In this document: in pieces, positions 28,652-37,813 of the stretch
Layout of the letters: every line of letters starts with the position of its first letter
How positions within the stretch are numbered: position 1 is the stretch's first letter
Assembly: GCF_013705725.1 (NCBI RefSeq)
Contig: NZ_CP055481.1
Location: forward strand, 2,666,001-2,730,000
From: Klebsiella sp. RHBSTW-00484
GTDB lineage: Bacteria > Pseudomonadota > Gammaproteobacteria > Enterobacterales > Enterobacteriaceae
Direction of reading: 5' to 3'
DNA: 64,000 bases
The notes under the pieces: model-generated
Database searches by the model: none
Seen by the model: only the letters and a program-made list of their open reading frames with translations
What the model was told of the DNA's origin: nothing
Translations under genes and position numbers: made by a program

Positions 28652-28803
28652 ATGCATCTGATTCCGTTATTCCACAACAGGAAAACCTCAACGCACGCCT
28701 AATAACCCAGCGTTATAAATATTTATTTCTTTGCAACATTTTACACAAATTGTCACAGTTTGACATTTTCATGATCCAGGTCATGTACATTACGAGTAAA
28801 AAT

Positions 28804-28822
28804 GACAACGATAATCATTATC
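28804..28822. promoter_or_regulatory. strong Fur box upstream of the FTR1/P19 iron operon
   Basis: GACAACGATAATCATTATC matches the 19-bp Fur consensus at 17 of 19 positions and continues into a further CATT repeat. It lies 22 bp before the FTR1-type permease start, so the seven-gene operon is very probably iron-repressed. Confidence 0.88.
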
Positions 28823-28844
28823 ATTAACTCTAATGGGATGCGTC

Positions 28845-30785
28845 ATGGCTGTTCCTCGTTCTTTCTTGCTGCTGATGTTGTTTAGCCTCGTGTTCGGCAG
28901 CGCGTGCGCGATGGCGCAGACCCACTATGCGCCGTATATCGAGGATATCGAGCAACGTCTTGATAAGACAGCCGAATTCTATCAGCAGCAAAAAAATACC
29001 GAAGCGCGCCGTGAGGTGCAAATGGCCTACTTTGAAGTGTTTGAAAACCTCGAAGGACCAATCCGCATTAACATTTCGGCGCGGAAAAGCTACGAGATGG
29101 AAAGCACCTTCGGTGAAATCCGGCGCATGATCGGCGAGGGCAAACCGCAGAGCGAAGTTCAGGCGCGGATCGACGGGCTGAAGCAGGCGCTGCGCGAAGT
29201 TGAGCCGATACTGGACGGCGGGCATCGACTGGTGGCGGAGGAGCAGCATACCGCGCTGTCGCGCGATGACATTGCGCTGCACTGGCAAGATAGTTTTCGC
29301 ACCATTGACGATATGCTGGCGCAGGCGGTAACGGAGTATCAGGCCGGTAACTATGCGCAGGCCAGCCAGCAGGTGCAGCAGGCGCACTATCAAGGCTTCA
29401 AAAACTCCGAAATGGAAACCTCGGTACGTCAGAATCGCTCGGCGAAAGAGGCCGCCGCTATCAACCAGCAGTTTACCGCGCTGATTACCCTGACCTCCCA
29501 GCCGGACCACCTGAACGATGTTTCCTATCAGGTCACCACGTTATTGCAGGATCTGGAAGATATTCTGCCAGGTCTGCCAACCACCCGTGACGATCAGCCG
29601 GTAAGCGCTCCGGCTAGCGCCGACAACGCCGCACCGATTGAGGATGCGGGGGCTCGGGCAGATTGGGCGAGCGTCGCTGCCGGGATCAACCAAAGCATCA
29701 ATGCCGCTCTGGAGCGCTATCAGAACGGGGAAGGGCAGGATGCGATTCTCGATGTCCAGGACACCTACTTTGACCGTTTCGAAGCCACCGGAATGGAGAA
29801 CAAAATCGGCTCCCGCGACTCGGCGTTTAAAACCTCTCTTGAGGCGCACTTTACGCGCATGGTCAGCCTGATGAAGGCCAACCAGCCGCCGGAAAAACTG
29901 GTTGCCGAAGCCGCTGCGCTGGAGCAGGACCTGCAAAAAGCTGTGGCTATGCTGGGCGAGGGCGAAGAGACCCAATGGAGCCTGCTGCTCTACAGCCTGA
30001 TGATCATCGTGCGCGAAGGGCTGGAAGCGCTGTTGATTGTGGCGGCTATCGTGGCCTATCTGGTTAAAAACAACCATCACGATAAACTGCCGCTGATTCG
30101 TCAGTCGGTGATTGTGGCGCTGGTGGCCAGCGTGGCGACGGCGTTTATCTTCCAACTGCTGTTTACCAACTCTGGCGCCAGCCGGGAGCTGCTGGAAGGG
30201 GTCACCATGCTGATTGCCGTGGTGATGCTGTTCTTTATGAGCTACTGGCTGCTGTCGAAGGTCGAAGCCCGCCACTGGAAAGCCTGGCTTGAGGGCAAAC
30301 TCTCCCATTCGCTGTCGCGCGGATCGCTGGTAGGGCTGTGGCTGACCAGCTTTCTCGCGGTCTATCGCGAGGGTGCCGAAACGGTGCTGTTCTACTACGC
30401 CCTGATTGGCGATGCTCAGGGGCTGCCGGGTCATCTGGCCATCGGTGCCGGGTTTGTTATCGGCTGCGTGGTGTTGCTCATTGCCTGGCTCGTCATGCGC
30501 TACTCGGTAGTTCGACTGCCGCTTAAACCCTTCTTCATGTTCACCGGCGGTTTTATGTACCTGATGGCGTTTGTATTCGCCGGTAAAGGGGTACTGGAAC
30601 TGGTGGAGGGCAAACTATTCCAGCCAACGTTGATTAACGGGATGCCCGAAATCAGCTGGCTGGGGATTTACCCCTACGTGGAAACGCTGTTACCACAAAT
30701 TGTATTGCTGCTCGCGGCGCTGGTGGCGCTATGGATCATGCGCCGCCGCCGGGCACCCGATGAGACCATTAAAACAAGTTTCTAA
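28845..30785 (+). CDS. FTR1-family iron permease with large periplasmic N-terminal domain (FetM-like)
   Basis: A 646-residue protein: signal peptide to about residue 25, two similar periplasmic helical domains (about 25-190 and 260-370), then a seven-helix FTR1 permease. The two iron-binding REXXE motifs are at residues 390-394 (REGLE) and 508-512 (REGAE). The ATG at 28845 has a GGGA site and is preferred over an ATG at 28833. With the P19 protein downstream it resembles FetM/FetP of uropathogenic E. coli and the Campylobacter p19 locus. It imports iron across the inner membrane. Confidence 0.92.
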   Translation: MAVPRSFLLLMLFSLVFGSACAMAQTHYAPYIEDIEQRLDKTAEFYQQQKNTEARREVQMAYFEVFENLEGPIRINISARKSYEMESTFGEIRRMIGEGKPQSEVQARIDGLKQALREVEPILDGGHRLVAEEQHTALSRDDIALHWQDSFRTIDDMLAQAVTEYQAGNYAQASQQVQQAHYQGFKNSEMETSVRQNRSAKEAAAINQQFTALITLTSQPDHLNDVSYQVTTLLQDLEDILPGLPTTRDDQPVSAPASADNAAPIEDAGARADWASVAAGINQSINAALERYQNGEGQDAILDVQDTYFDRFEATGMENKIGSRDSAFKTSLEAHFTRMVSLMKANQPPEKLVAEAAALEQDLQKAVAMLGEGEETQWSLLLYSLMIIVREGLEALLIVAAIVAYLVKNNHHDKLPLIRQSVIVALVASVATAFIFQLLFTNSGASRELLEGVTMLIAVVMLFFMSYWLLSKVEARHWKAWLEGKLSHSLSRGSLVGLWLTSFLAVYREGAETVLFYYALIGDAQGLPGHLAIGAGFVIGCVVLLIAWLVMRYSVVRLPLKPFFMFTGGFMYLMAFVFAGKGVLELVEGKLFQPTLINGMPEISWLGIYPYVETLLPQIVLLLAALVALWIMRRRRAPDETIKTSF

Positions 30786-30812
30786 CTATTTTAAGACGAG
30801 AGGATGAGTCAG

Positions 30813-31340
30813 ATGACCATTAAGAAGACCCTGATTATCAGCGCGACCGTAGCCAGTATTTTCACCGCACCTGCGGCGCTGGCTTTTAAAGAGTATCCGG
30901 CTGGTGAACCCGTCACCATGAATGAGATGGAGATCGCTGCGGTTTACCTGCAGCCGATCGATATGGAACCGCGCGGTATGGGTTTGCCGGCAGCGAAATC
31001 GGATATCCATCTGGAAGCCGATATTCATGCTGTTGAAGGCGGTAAAAATGGTTTTGGCGCAGGTGAATGGATCCCTTATCTGACCATCTCCTATACCCTG
31101 GTCAATAGCGACACCGGCGAAAAACAAGAAGGCACCTTTATGCCGATGGTGGCGAGCGATGGCCCGCACTACGGTGCGAATATCAAGATGATGGGCGTCG
31201 GTAACTACAAAGTGACCTACCACATTGACCCGCCGTCAAAAGCCGGGATGCACCGTCATACCGATAGCGAAACCGGCGTTGGCCGCTGGTGGAAGCCGTT
31301 TGATGTGAGCTATGAGTTTAAGTATGTCGGCCTGAACTAA
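30813..31340 (+). CDS. periplasmic iron-binding protein, P19/FetP family
   Basis: A 175-residue secreted protein (signal peptide ending ALAFKEYPAGEP). The P19 pattern is clear: MNEMEIAAVYLQPIDMEP, IHLEADIHAVEGGKNGFG, GPHYGANIKM and MHRHTDSETGVGRWW. Conserved Met, Glu and His residues bind Cu and Fe in this family. The ATG at 30813 lies eight bases after GAGAGGA; the ATG at 30804 is too close. It pairs with the FTR1 permease. Confidence 0.92.
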   Translation: MTIKKTLIISATVASIFTAPAALAFKEYPAGEPVTMNEMEIAAVYLQPIDMEPRGMGLPAAKSDIHLEADIHAVEGGKNGFGAGEWIPYLTISYTLVNSDTGEKQEGTFMPMVASDGPHYGANIKMMGVGNYKVTYHIDPPSKAGMHRHTDSETGVGRWWKPFDVSYEFKYVGLN

Positions 31341-31427
31341 GCGTCATTAAACGCGAGTACTATTACGCAGGATGGCCGGGCGGTCATCTTGCGGCGTGTT
31401 ATTCACCCGCCGTACTGAGTTGAAGTC

Positions 31428-32807
31428 ATGAGCTATTTTTTCGTCACGACGCTACAGGTCTTTTTCTGCATCACGCTGCTCTCCGCCGTACTCTGGGGCC
31501 GCGGCAACCCTCCTGCACTGCGCCCGCTGGTCTGGACGTTGCTCACCGCGCTGGCTGGCGGACTGATCGCCGGGCTGTTTATTCGCCCGAGCCAGTCGCT
31601 GGAGCTTCTTTTCGTTGGTGCTGAAATTCTCGTTTCACTGCTATTTTTGCTGAGCTTCTGGTGGTCAACGCCGCGGGTTCGCTATCTGTGGCAATGGATC
31701 CTGACCTTTGGCGCGGCCCGCCACTGGGCGCTGGACCCGAACCTCGGCGGCCTGACCTCCACACACGTGCTGAATACCGATCTGCTGCTGAATCTGACCG
31801 CGCTGGTGCTGGCGTTCGCGCTTTTGTGCCTGGCGTGTGCGCTCTGCGCCATGCTGCTGCGCCGGATGCGCGGGTTCTACTGGCCGCTGACCCTGCTGCT
31901 GATGGTTCTGTTGTGGCTGCCGCTGAGCGGGAATTTGCTGCTGCTGTTGATGAAGCTACAGGTGGTGCCGCTGCTCAAGCCGCTGCTGAGCTTTGTCGCC
32001 AAAGTGACCAATAATGCGGCGATGTACAACTGGGCCGCCGCCGCGGTACTGCTGTTAATGTGCCTGTTCTGGATCCCGGCGCTGCGCCGCTATTGCCGCA
32101 AGGTAAAAGCCACCGACGAGCCGATCTCCCGCCGTCTGGCGCTGGCCGAACGCCGTGGGGCGACCCGACTGTGGCTCACGACTATTTGCTGCGCGCTGGC
32201 GATTATCGGCGGCCAGCTATGGTGGGATCTGGTGGCTTCGCAGCCGCCGCGCTTGTCCGAGGCGCAGCCGGTCACGCTGGCCGCTGACGGTCAGGTGCAT
32301 ATTCCGGTCGAACAGGTGCGCGATGGCAAATTGCATCGCTTCGTCTGGGTGGCGGATGACGGCAAAGCGATTCGCTTTTTTATCATTAACCGCTATCCCG
32401 ACAAACTGCGTTTCGGCGTGGTGTTCGACGCCTGCCTGCTGTGCGGCGATCAGGGGTATGTGATGGAAGGCAATCAGGTGATTTGCGTTGCCTGCGGCGT
32501 GCACATCTTTATTCCTTCCATTGGCAAACCCGGTGGATGCAACCCGGTGCCGATCGACGACTGGCGCAACGATGAAAAAGAGCTGACGATACCCGGCGCG
32601 GCGCTGGCCGTGGGAGGGAACTATTTCTCTACCGTCCTGACAATTAAAGTGACCGACCCGGTGGATGGTTCGAGCCTGACCAACACCAGCGCCGACTTCA
32701 AATACAGCTATGGCGGCAAAACCTGGTTCTTCTCATCAGAAGCGAACTATGACCGTTTCCGCAATGCGCCAGAGCAGTTTGTTCCTGACGCGGCGAAGGA
32801 GGAGTAG
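31428..32807 (+). CDS. DUF2318/FtrD-like Fe-S membrane protein
   Basis: A 459-residue protein with about nine hydrophobic helices in the first 280 residues and a C-terminal periplasmic domain. That domain contains FDACLLCGDQGY, VICVACGVHIF and a third Cys in KPGGCNPV, the DUF2318 pattern associated with an electron-transfer Fe-S centre (FtrD/Cj1660-like). Its likely job is redox support of iron transport by the FTR1/P19 pair. Confidence 0.85.
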   Translation: MSYFFVTTLQVFFCITLLSAVLWGRGNPPALRPLVWTLLTALAGGLIAGLFIRPSQSLELLFVGAEILVSLLFLLSFWWSTPRVRYLWQWILTFGAARHWALDPNLGGLTSTHVLNTDLLLNLTALVLAFALLCLACALCAMLLRRMRGFYWPLTLLLMVLLWLPLSGNLLLLLMKLQVVPLLKPLLSFVAKVTNNAAMYNWAAAAVLLLMCLFWIPALRRYCRKVKATDEPISRRLALAERRGATRLWLTTICCALAIIGGQLWWDLVASQPPRLSEAQPVTLAADGQVHIPVEQVRDGKLHRFVWVADDGKAIRFFIINRYPDKLRFGVVFDACLLCGDQGYVMEGNQVICVACGVHIFIPSIGKPGGCNPVPIDDWRNDEKELTIPGAALAVGGNYFSTVLTIKVTDPVDGSSLTNTSADFKYSYGGKTWFFSSEANYDRFRNAPEQFVPDAAKEE

Positions 32808-32809
32808 CG

Positions 32810-34093
32810 ATGCTGTGGCGAATGATCTACCAGTCATGGGGGCGCAATCTGCGGCGTAAAGCGCTGGCGGTATTGACCGTGTTTCTGGCGACCAGCCTGA
32901 TCTCGGCGCTGCTGGCAGTCTCTATCGACATCGGCGACAAGATGTCCCGCGAGCTTAAATCCTACGGCGCCAATATTCTGATTGAGCCTGCAGGGCAGGC
33001 GGCGCTGCCCGCGCTGTTTAGCGAGCAAAGCAACCCGCTGGCTAGCGACGATTTTCTGGATGAATCCGAGCTGCCGAATATCAAAGATATCTTCTGGCGC
33101 AACAACATTGTTGGCTTCGCACCGATGCTCGGCGGCGAAGTGAGCGTGGATGGCCATGATATCCGCGTGCTGGGGACCTTTTTCAGCCAGCCGGTCGATA
33201 TCCCGGATGAAGAGGGATACGAAACCGGGCAGCGGACGGTCAGCCCGTTCTGGCAGGTGAGCGGCGAATGGCCGCAGGAGCCGGCCGGTGAGACACCGCA
33301 AACCCTGGTCGGCCACGCGCTGGCGCGAAACTACGGCTGGAAGCCCGGCGATCGCCTGGCGTTAAAGGTTGCGGATAACGTGGTAAACGTGCAGGTGAGC
33401 GGTATTTTATCCAGCGGCGGCGATGAAGATAACCAGCTGGTCATGCCGCTCAGCGTGGTGCAGCAACTGCTGAATCTGCCGGGGAAAGTGCAGGCGATCC
33501 GCGTGTCGGCGCTGACGGTGCCGGAAAACGAACTGTCGCGTCGGGCGCGTGAGGATCTCGAAGCGCTGAATGCCGAAGAGTACGATCTGTGGTACTGCAC
33601 CGCCTATGTGTCGTCTATCGCCCACCAGCTTGAGGAGGCGATTTCCGGGGCGGAAGTGCGTCCGGTCTGGCAGGTTGCCGCTTCGGAAGGCGTGGTTATC
33701 GATAAAATTCAGCTGTTAATGGGCGTGGTAACTTTAGCCGCGCTGGCCGCCGCCGCGATGGGCATCGCCTCATTGATGACCAGCACCATTATGGAACGCG
33801 CCAAGGAGATTGGCCTGATGAAAGCGCTGGGCGCGCGGCAGTGGCAAATTCTGCTGCTGTTCTATCTTGAGGCGGCGCTGGGCGGTCTGGCCGGAGGAGC
33901 CCTGGGCTGCATTGCCGGATGGGGTCTGGCGAAGGCTATTGGCCTGATGCTGTTTGATACGCCGCTTAATTTTGCCTGGGTGGTGGTGCCCTGCGTGCTG
34001 GTGATTGCGGTGCTAATTGCGTTAATCGGCACCTGGTTCCCGGCGCGGCGTATTGCCCGTCTTTATCCTGTGGAGGTGCTGTATGGCCGCTAA
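32810..34093 (+). CDS. FtsX/MacB-type ABC permease, first of two
   Basis: A 427-residue permease with one N-terminal TM, a large periplasmic domain (about 45-290) and three C-terminal TMs (MGVVTLAALAAAAMGIASLMT onward; ERAKEIGLMKALGA is the FtsX coupling motif). Starts two bases after the DUF2318 gene and overlaps the next permease by 11 bases. Orthologous in position to Campylobacter Cj1661. Confidence 0.88.
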   Translation: MLWRMIYQSWGRNLRRKALAVLTVFLATSLISALLAVSIDIGDKMSRELKSYGANILIEPAGQAALPALFSEQSNPLASDDFLDESELPNIKDIFWRNNIVGFAPMLGGEVSVDGHDIRVLGTFFSQPVDIPDEEGYETGQRTVSPFWQVSGEWPQEPAGETPQTLVGHALARNYGWKPGDRLALKVADNVVNVQVSGILSSGGDEDNQLVMPLSVVQQLLNLPGKVQAIRVSALTVPENELSRRAREDLEALNAEEYDLWYCTAYVSSIAHQLEEAISGAEVRPVWQVAASEGVVIDKIQLLMGVVTLAALAAAAMGIASLMTSTIMERAKEIGLMKALGARQWQILLLFYLEAALGGLAGGALGCIAGWGLAKAIGLMLFDTPLNFAWVVVPCVLVIAVLIALIGTWFPARRIARLYPVEVLYGR

Positions 34094-35213
34094 GCGCGAC
34101 ATGCTGTGGTTATTAGTGTGGCGGGCGCTGCGGCTGCGTATGCAGCGGGTCAGCGTGGTATTTGCCGCGCTGGCGGTCGGCGCGACCATCGTCACGGCGC
34201 TTTCCGCCGTGTGGTTCGACATTAATAGCAAAATGAGCGAGGAGTTGCGCACCTTTGGCGCGAACTTCTACATTGGTCCGGGCCATGGCACCAGCATGCC
34301 GCAGCCGGAGCTTCAGGCGATTCTTGATGGCGCACCGGGGGGACTTATCCACGGTGCCAGCCCTTGGCTCTACGGTACCGCGCGCACCGAGCTGGAAAAA
34401 GTGGTGATGGTCGGAGTGTGGTTTGAGTCGTTGCAAAAACTTGTGCCCTATTGGCAGGTCAACGGTAGCTGGATCGGCGTTAGCTTTGACGATCGCAACG
34501 CGATGATTGGCGTGAAGCTGGCGCAGCGTCTGGCGCTGAATATTGGCGATAGCGTGACGCTGGTGGACCATAGTCGGCGCAAGAAACTGCTGATTAAGGG
34601 CATCGTTGAAGCCGGGGACGCGACCGACAATATGCTGATCGTCAGCCTCGACGTGGCGCAGTCATGGCTGCAAAAGCCCGGTGTTATCAGCCACGGGCTG
34701 CTTAGCGTCAGCAATGACCTTGGCCAGGTGGAGAGCTACGCCAGCCAGTTACAGCGGCAATACCCTGACCTTGAGATTCGTCCGGTGCGTAAAGTATCGG
34801 CATCTGAAGGGCAGGTGCTCGAGAAAATTAAGGGGCTGATGGGACTGGTATCGATAGTTATCCTCGCGCTCTCATCCCTGTGCGTGAACACCACCCTGAT
34901 GGCGATTGTCGGTGAACGCGCCCGCGAGTTTGCCCTGCAAAAAGCGCTGGGGGCCAGCAACGGCGATATCATCCGTCAGATGCTGCTGGAGACCAGCATT
35001 ATTACTCTTGCGGCGGTGGTTTGCGGTTGGGTTCTGGGCTATCTGCTGGCGCAGTTGCTGGGATTAACGGTGTTTAACGCCAGTATCTCGCTGCGCCTGC
35101 CGGTGCTGCCGATTACCCTGATTCTGTCTTTACTGGTCGCCCTGCTGGCGGCCATTGTTCCGGTGCGGCGCGCGGTGAGCGTCGAACCTGCGAAAGTGCT
35201 GAAAGGAGAGTAA
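34083..35213 (+). CDS. FtsX/MacB-type ABC permease, second of two
   Basis: A 376-residue paralog of the preceding permease, with ERAREFALQKALGASNG as coupling motif and the same one-plus-three TM layout. The ATG at 34083 follows GGAGG; a longer frame from 34053 is a read-back into the previous gene. Together with the ATPase it forms a MacB-like complex probably acting on the periplasmic iron proteins rather than importing iron itself; that is inference. Confidence 0.88.
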   Translation: MAAKRDMLWLLVWRALRLRMQRVSVVFAALAVGATIVTALSAVWFDINSKMSEELRTFGANFYIGPGHGTSMPQPELQAILDGAPGGLIHGASPWLYGTARTELEKVVMVGVWFESLQKLVPYWQVNGSWIGVSFDDRNAMIGVKLAQRLALNIGDSVTLVDHSRRKKLLIKGIVEAGDATDNMLIVSLDVAQSWLQKPGVISHGLLSVSNDLGQVESYASQLQRQYPDLEIRPVRKVSASEGQVLEKIKGLMGLVSIVILALSSLCVNTTLMAIVGERAREFALQKALGASNGDIIRQMLLETSIITLAAVVCGWVLGYLLAQLLGLTVFNASISLRLPVLPITLILSLLVALLAAIVPVRRAVSVEPAKVLKGE

Positions 35214-35217
35214 CGCC

Positions 35218-35913
35218 ATGACCGTCACGTCTTTGCGTCAGATGGCGATTGAAACGCGTCATTTATATAAGCGGTTCGGGGAAGTCACCGCGCTGGAAGA
35301 TATCAACCTGCGCATCGCCCGCGGCGAGTTTGTCGCCATTATGGGGGCGTCCGGTTCCGGTAAAACGACGCTGATGAATATTCTCACCTGTCTGGATACC
35401 GCCAGCGAAGGGCAGGTGATCCTCGACGGAACCGACGCGGCGGCGCTGGACGAAGAGGGGCGCAGGCGCTTTCGCGCGCAGAAAATTGGCCTTGTGTTCC
35501 AGCAGTTCCACCTGATCCCGTTTCTGACGGCGCTGGAAAATATCATGCTGGCGCAGCATTACCACAGTGTGGTGGATGAAGCTGCCGCCAGAGCGGTGCT
35601 GGCTCAGGTCGGCCTTGAGCATCGCGTGACCCATCTACCGAGCCAGCTTTCCGGTGGTGAGCAGCAGCGCGTCTGCATTGCCCGGGCGCTGGTTAACGAG
35701 CCACCGGTTATTTTTGCCGATGAGCCAACCGGTAACCTCGATGAAGAGAACGAACAGCGGGTGCTGGATCTGCTGACCGATTTGCATCGCCAGGGGCGCA
35801 CCATTGTGATGGTGACCCACAATCCGGCGCTGGGGCAGTTCGCCGATCGCATCGTGCGTTTGCAGCACGGAAAGTATCTGGGAGAAGAGGTAAATCATCA
35901 TGCGCATGCCTAA
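35218..35913 (+). CDS. ABC ATPase of the iron operon (LolD/MacB-like)
   Basis: A 231-residue ATPase with Walker A GASGSGKTT, signature LSGGEQQRVCIARAL, Walker B VIFADEPTGNLDEE and H-loop VTHNPAL. The FADEPTGNLD form is typical of the LolD/FtsE/MacB class and partners the two FtsX-type permeases. It overlaps the thioredoxin-like gene by 14 bases. Confidence 0.9.
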   Translation: MTVTSLRQMAIETRHLYKRFGEVTALEDINLRIARGEFVAIMGASGSGKTTLMNILTCLDTASEGQVILDGTDAAALDEEGRRRFRAQKIGLVFQQFHLIPFLTALENIMLAQHYHSVVDEAAARAVLAQVGLEHRVTHLPSQLSGGEQQRVCIARALVNEPPVIFADEPTGNLDEENEQRVLDLLTDLHRQGRTIVMVTHNPALGQFADRIVRLQHGKYLGEEVNHHAHA

Positions 35914-36385
35914 AGTGATGCTTGTCCTGCTGCTGGTGCTGCTCGGTGGCTGCAAAGAGGAAAAGCTGGCGCGCGGCGAGGCGGCACCCGCGCTGGCGGC
36001 GTTTGATTTGCAGGGGGAGTCGGCCAGCCTTGAGCGCTGGCAGGGCAAGGCGGTGTATCTTAATTTCTGGTCATCAAGCTGCGGCGGCTGCCTGGCGGAG
36101 ATGGATACCTTACAAGCGCTCAGCCAGCGCTGGCCGGATAAGCTGGTGGTGGTGGGCGTTAATACCGACCCGGAATCAGTCGATATCGCGCCGCTGTTAG
36201 CTAAGCATGGCATCAGCTATCCGGTGCTGCGCGATCAGCTCAAAATGACCCAGGAGCGCTATCAGGTTATCGGCACCCCAACGTCGGTATTGATTGATAG
36301 CCATGGCACGGTGCTGGATTTGCATCAGGGCCTGCGCAAGTCCGAGGAGCTACAGACGGTGTTTGGCCAGCTGGCGCAGAAATAG
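35900..36385 (+). CDS. TlpA-like thioredoxin-fold lipoprotein
   Basis: A 161-residue lipoprotein with lipobox LLGGC (C18) and a TlpA/ResA fold. The redox motif is C61-G-G-C64 in NFWSSSCGGC, with cis-Pro in VIGTPTSVLID. It probably reduces periplasmic thiols of the Fe-S or P19 components. Last gene of the operon, ending 39 bases before IS110 copy 2, which may supply or remove the terminator. Confidence 0.9.
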   Translation: MRMPKVMLVLLLVLLGGCKEEKLARGEAAPALAAFDLQGESASLERWQGKAVYLNFWSSSCGGCLAEMDTLQALSQRWPDKLVVVGVNTDPESVDIAPLLAKHGISYPVLRDQLKMTQERYQVIGTPTSVLIDSHGTVLDLHQGLRKSEELQTVFGQLAQK

Positions 36386-36509
36386 TTTCCCCACGCGCGA
36401 GCAGTCTGATGGTTTTGTAGCCCGATGTGATGGACACCTCCCACCTTACGGCATCAGAACGTGCCAGACTGGAAGTGTTACCTGCAGTCCACAGGAGGAG
36501 GTGTCCACC

Positions 36510-37532
36510 ATGAATATTAAACGTATCGGTCTTGACCTGGCAAAAAATGTCTTTCAGATCCATGCTGTGGATCACCATGAACATGTCGTCGTGCGGAAAT
36601 CTCTCCGCCGCGCCCACATGCACGCTTATTTCTCTCAGCTGGCTCCCTGCACCGTCGGGATTGAAGCCTGCGCGTCATCCCACTACTGGGCCCGCGAACT
36701 CACCCGCATGGGACATACCGTGCACATTATTCCCCCGAAGTTTGTTAAGCCCTACCTCAGGGGCAACAAGAATGATGCCAACGATGCCGAAGCCATCTGT
36801 GAAGCCATCAGCCGCCCCGCCATGCGCTTCGTCGCGGTTAAGACAGAGCGCCAGCAGACTCTTCAGGCTGAGCATCGCGTGCGGGCCAGAGTGATAAAAA
36901 GCCGCACGGCGCTGTGCAACGAGATACGGGGCTTTCTGGGCGAATTCGGCGTGGTGCTGCCGGTCGGCATCAGCCAGTTGCGTAAGGCGCTGCCGGAGAT
37001 ACTGTCACAGCAGGAGCAGTGGGATGACCGGTTTATGCGCCTGCTGTGCGAGCTGGCCGAAGAGCTGCGGATGCTGGATGACCGGGTGGCGGGGCATGAC
37101 CGGCGGCTCGCAGAGGCGGCGCGGGAAGATATCTGCATCCAGCGGCTGATGAAAATAGAAGGTATCGGCGTGATAACCGCCAGCGCGATGGTGGCGTTGT
37201 TGGGTGACGCGACGCAGTTTAAGAACGGTCGGGAGATGGCGGCTTATGTGGGGCTGGTTCCCCGGCAGCACTCAAGCGGCGGTAAGCAGCAGCTGGGGCA
37301 TATCAGCAAGCGGGGTGACAGCTACCTGCGTACGCTGGTCATCCACGGGGCACGGTCAGTTCTGAAGACATGTGCAGGCAAAGAAGACCGGCGGAGCCAG
37401 TGGCTGCAGTCGGTGGCGGAAAGACGGAACCGGAATATCGCGACGGTGGCGCTGGCGAACAAGAATGTGCGGATAGCGTGGGCGGTGATGAGTCGCGGAG
37501 AAGATTACCATGGTTCACGGGTCGCCGGTTAA
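36510..37532 (+). CDS. IS110-family transposase (copy 2)
   Basis: A 340-residue DEDD recombinase, start ATG 36510 after AGGAGG. The open frame extends 72 codons upstream through the element end and the flank, but that extension is not conserved protein. Residues V49, A61, H72 and R84 differ from copy 1; the active-site acids D9, E52, D89, D92 and the Tnp20 serine region S255-S256 are intact, so both copies look functional. Confidence 0.95.
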   Translation: MNIKRIGLDLAKNVFQIHAVDHHEHVVVRKSLRRAHMHAYFSQLAPCTVGIEACASSHYWARELTRMGHTVHIIPPKFVKPYLRGNKNDANDAEAICEAISRPAMRFVAVKTERQQTLQAEHRVRARVIKSRTALCNEIRGFLGEFGVVLPVGISQLRKALPEILSQQEQWDDRFMRLLCELAEELRMLDDRVAGHDRRLAEAAREDICIQRLMKIEGIGVITASAMVALLGDATQFKNGREMAAYVGLVPRQHSSGGKQQLGHISKRGDSYLRTLVIHGARSVLKTCAGKEDRRSQWLQSVAERRNRNIATVALANKNVRIAWAVMSRGEDYHGSRVAG

Positions 37533-37561
37533 CCGACGCCCCGTGAGCCATGCAGTAAAAA

Positions 37562-37770
37562 GAGCAGTAACCCTGTCGTGAGATTGCGAAGCGATTTAGC
37601 GTGATGAGTAACCGGTAAGACCAGCACCTGAGAAATCCGGCCTGTCCGAAGGCTCCCTGCGAAGCAAAGCCGATAGCCCGAAAGGAAGCAGGTGCGCAGA
37701 ACACATCATGGCCCGGGTACGACGGTACCGAAAGAGAGGCCGGATATACGAACGCAACTTACCCTGGTGA
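37562..37770 (+). ncRNA. predicted bridge RNA/seekRNA of IS110 copy 2
   Basis: The 280-base non-coding 3' end holds two loop structures. Loop 1 is closed by GCACCTG (37624-37630) and CAGGTGC (37689-37695). It exposes CCTGTCCG (37641-37648), the complement of the right target half CGGACAGG, and TAGCCCG (37674-37680), identical to the left half. Loop 2 has the hairpin GGTAC-GACG-GTACC (37716-37729), flanked by CACATC (37702-37707), complement of GATGTG at the left element end, and ATATACG (37744-37750), identical to the right element end. This is the layout expected of an IS1111 guide RNA downstream of the transposase. Ends are approximate. Confidence 0.65.
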
Positions 37771-37813
37771 CTCACACAAAAAATAGCTTGCATCACGGGA
37801 GGTGTCCATATAC

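Larger units (their letters stand above)
36425..37813 (+). mobile_element. IS110-family (IS1111-type) element in a REP palindrome, copy 2
   Basis: 1389 bp, same structure as copy 1 but opposite orientation. Subterminal repeats are at 36430-36442 and 37797-37809. The CG core lies at 36423-36424 and 37813-37814. The left flank GTAGCCCG and right flank GACAGGCGC rejoin to a REP unit. Orientation relative to the REP is the same in both copies. About 13 base differences from copy 1 fall in 36650-36880, with almost none elsewhere. Confidence 0.94.

Noticed and set aside
28630..28827. 65-residue frame between the NqrC-like gene and the FTR1 gene
   Set aside because: It begins inside a terminator and runs through the Fur box; no ribosome site.
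28594..28844. Confident -35/-10 assignment for the iron operon
   Set aside because: TTGACA-like and TACATT-like hexamers exist but their spacing is about 20 bp, so no promoter was called beyond the Fur box.
36294..36509. N-terminal extension of the IS110 copy 2 transposase frame (412 residues)
   Set aside because: The extra 72 codons run through the REP flank and the element's left end. Copy 1 has different flanking sequence and starts at the homologous ATG with AGGAGG.
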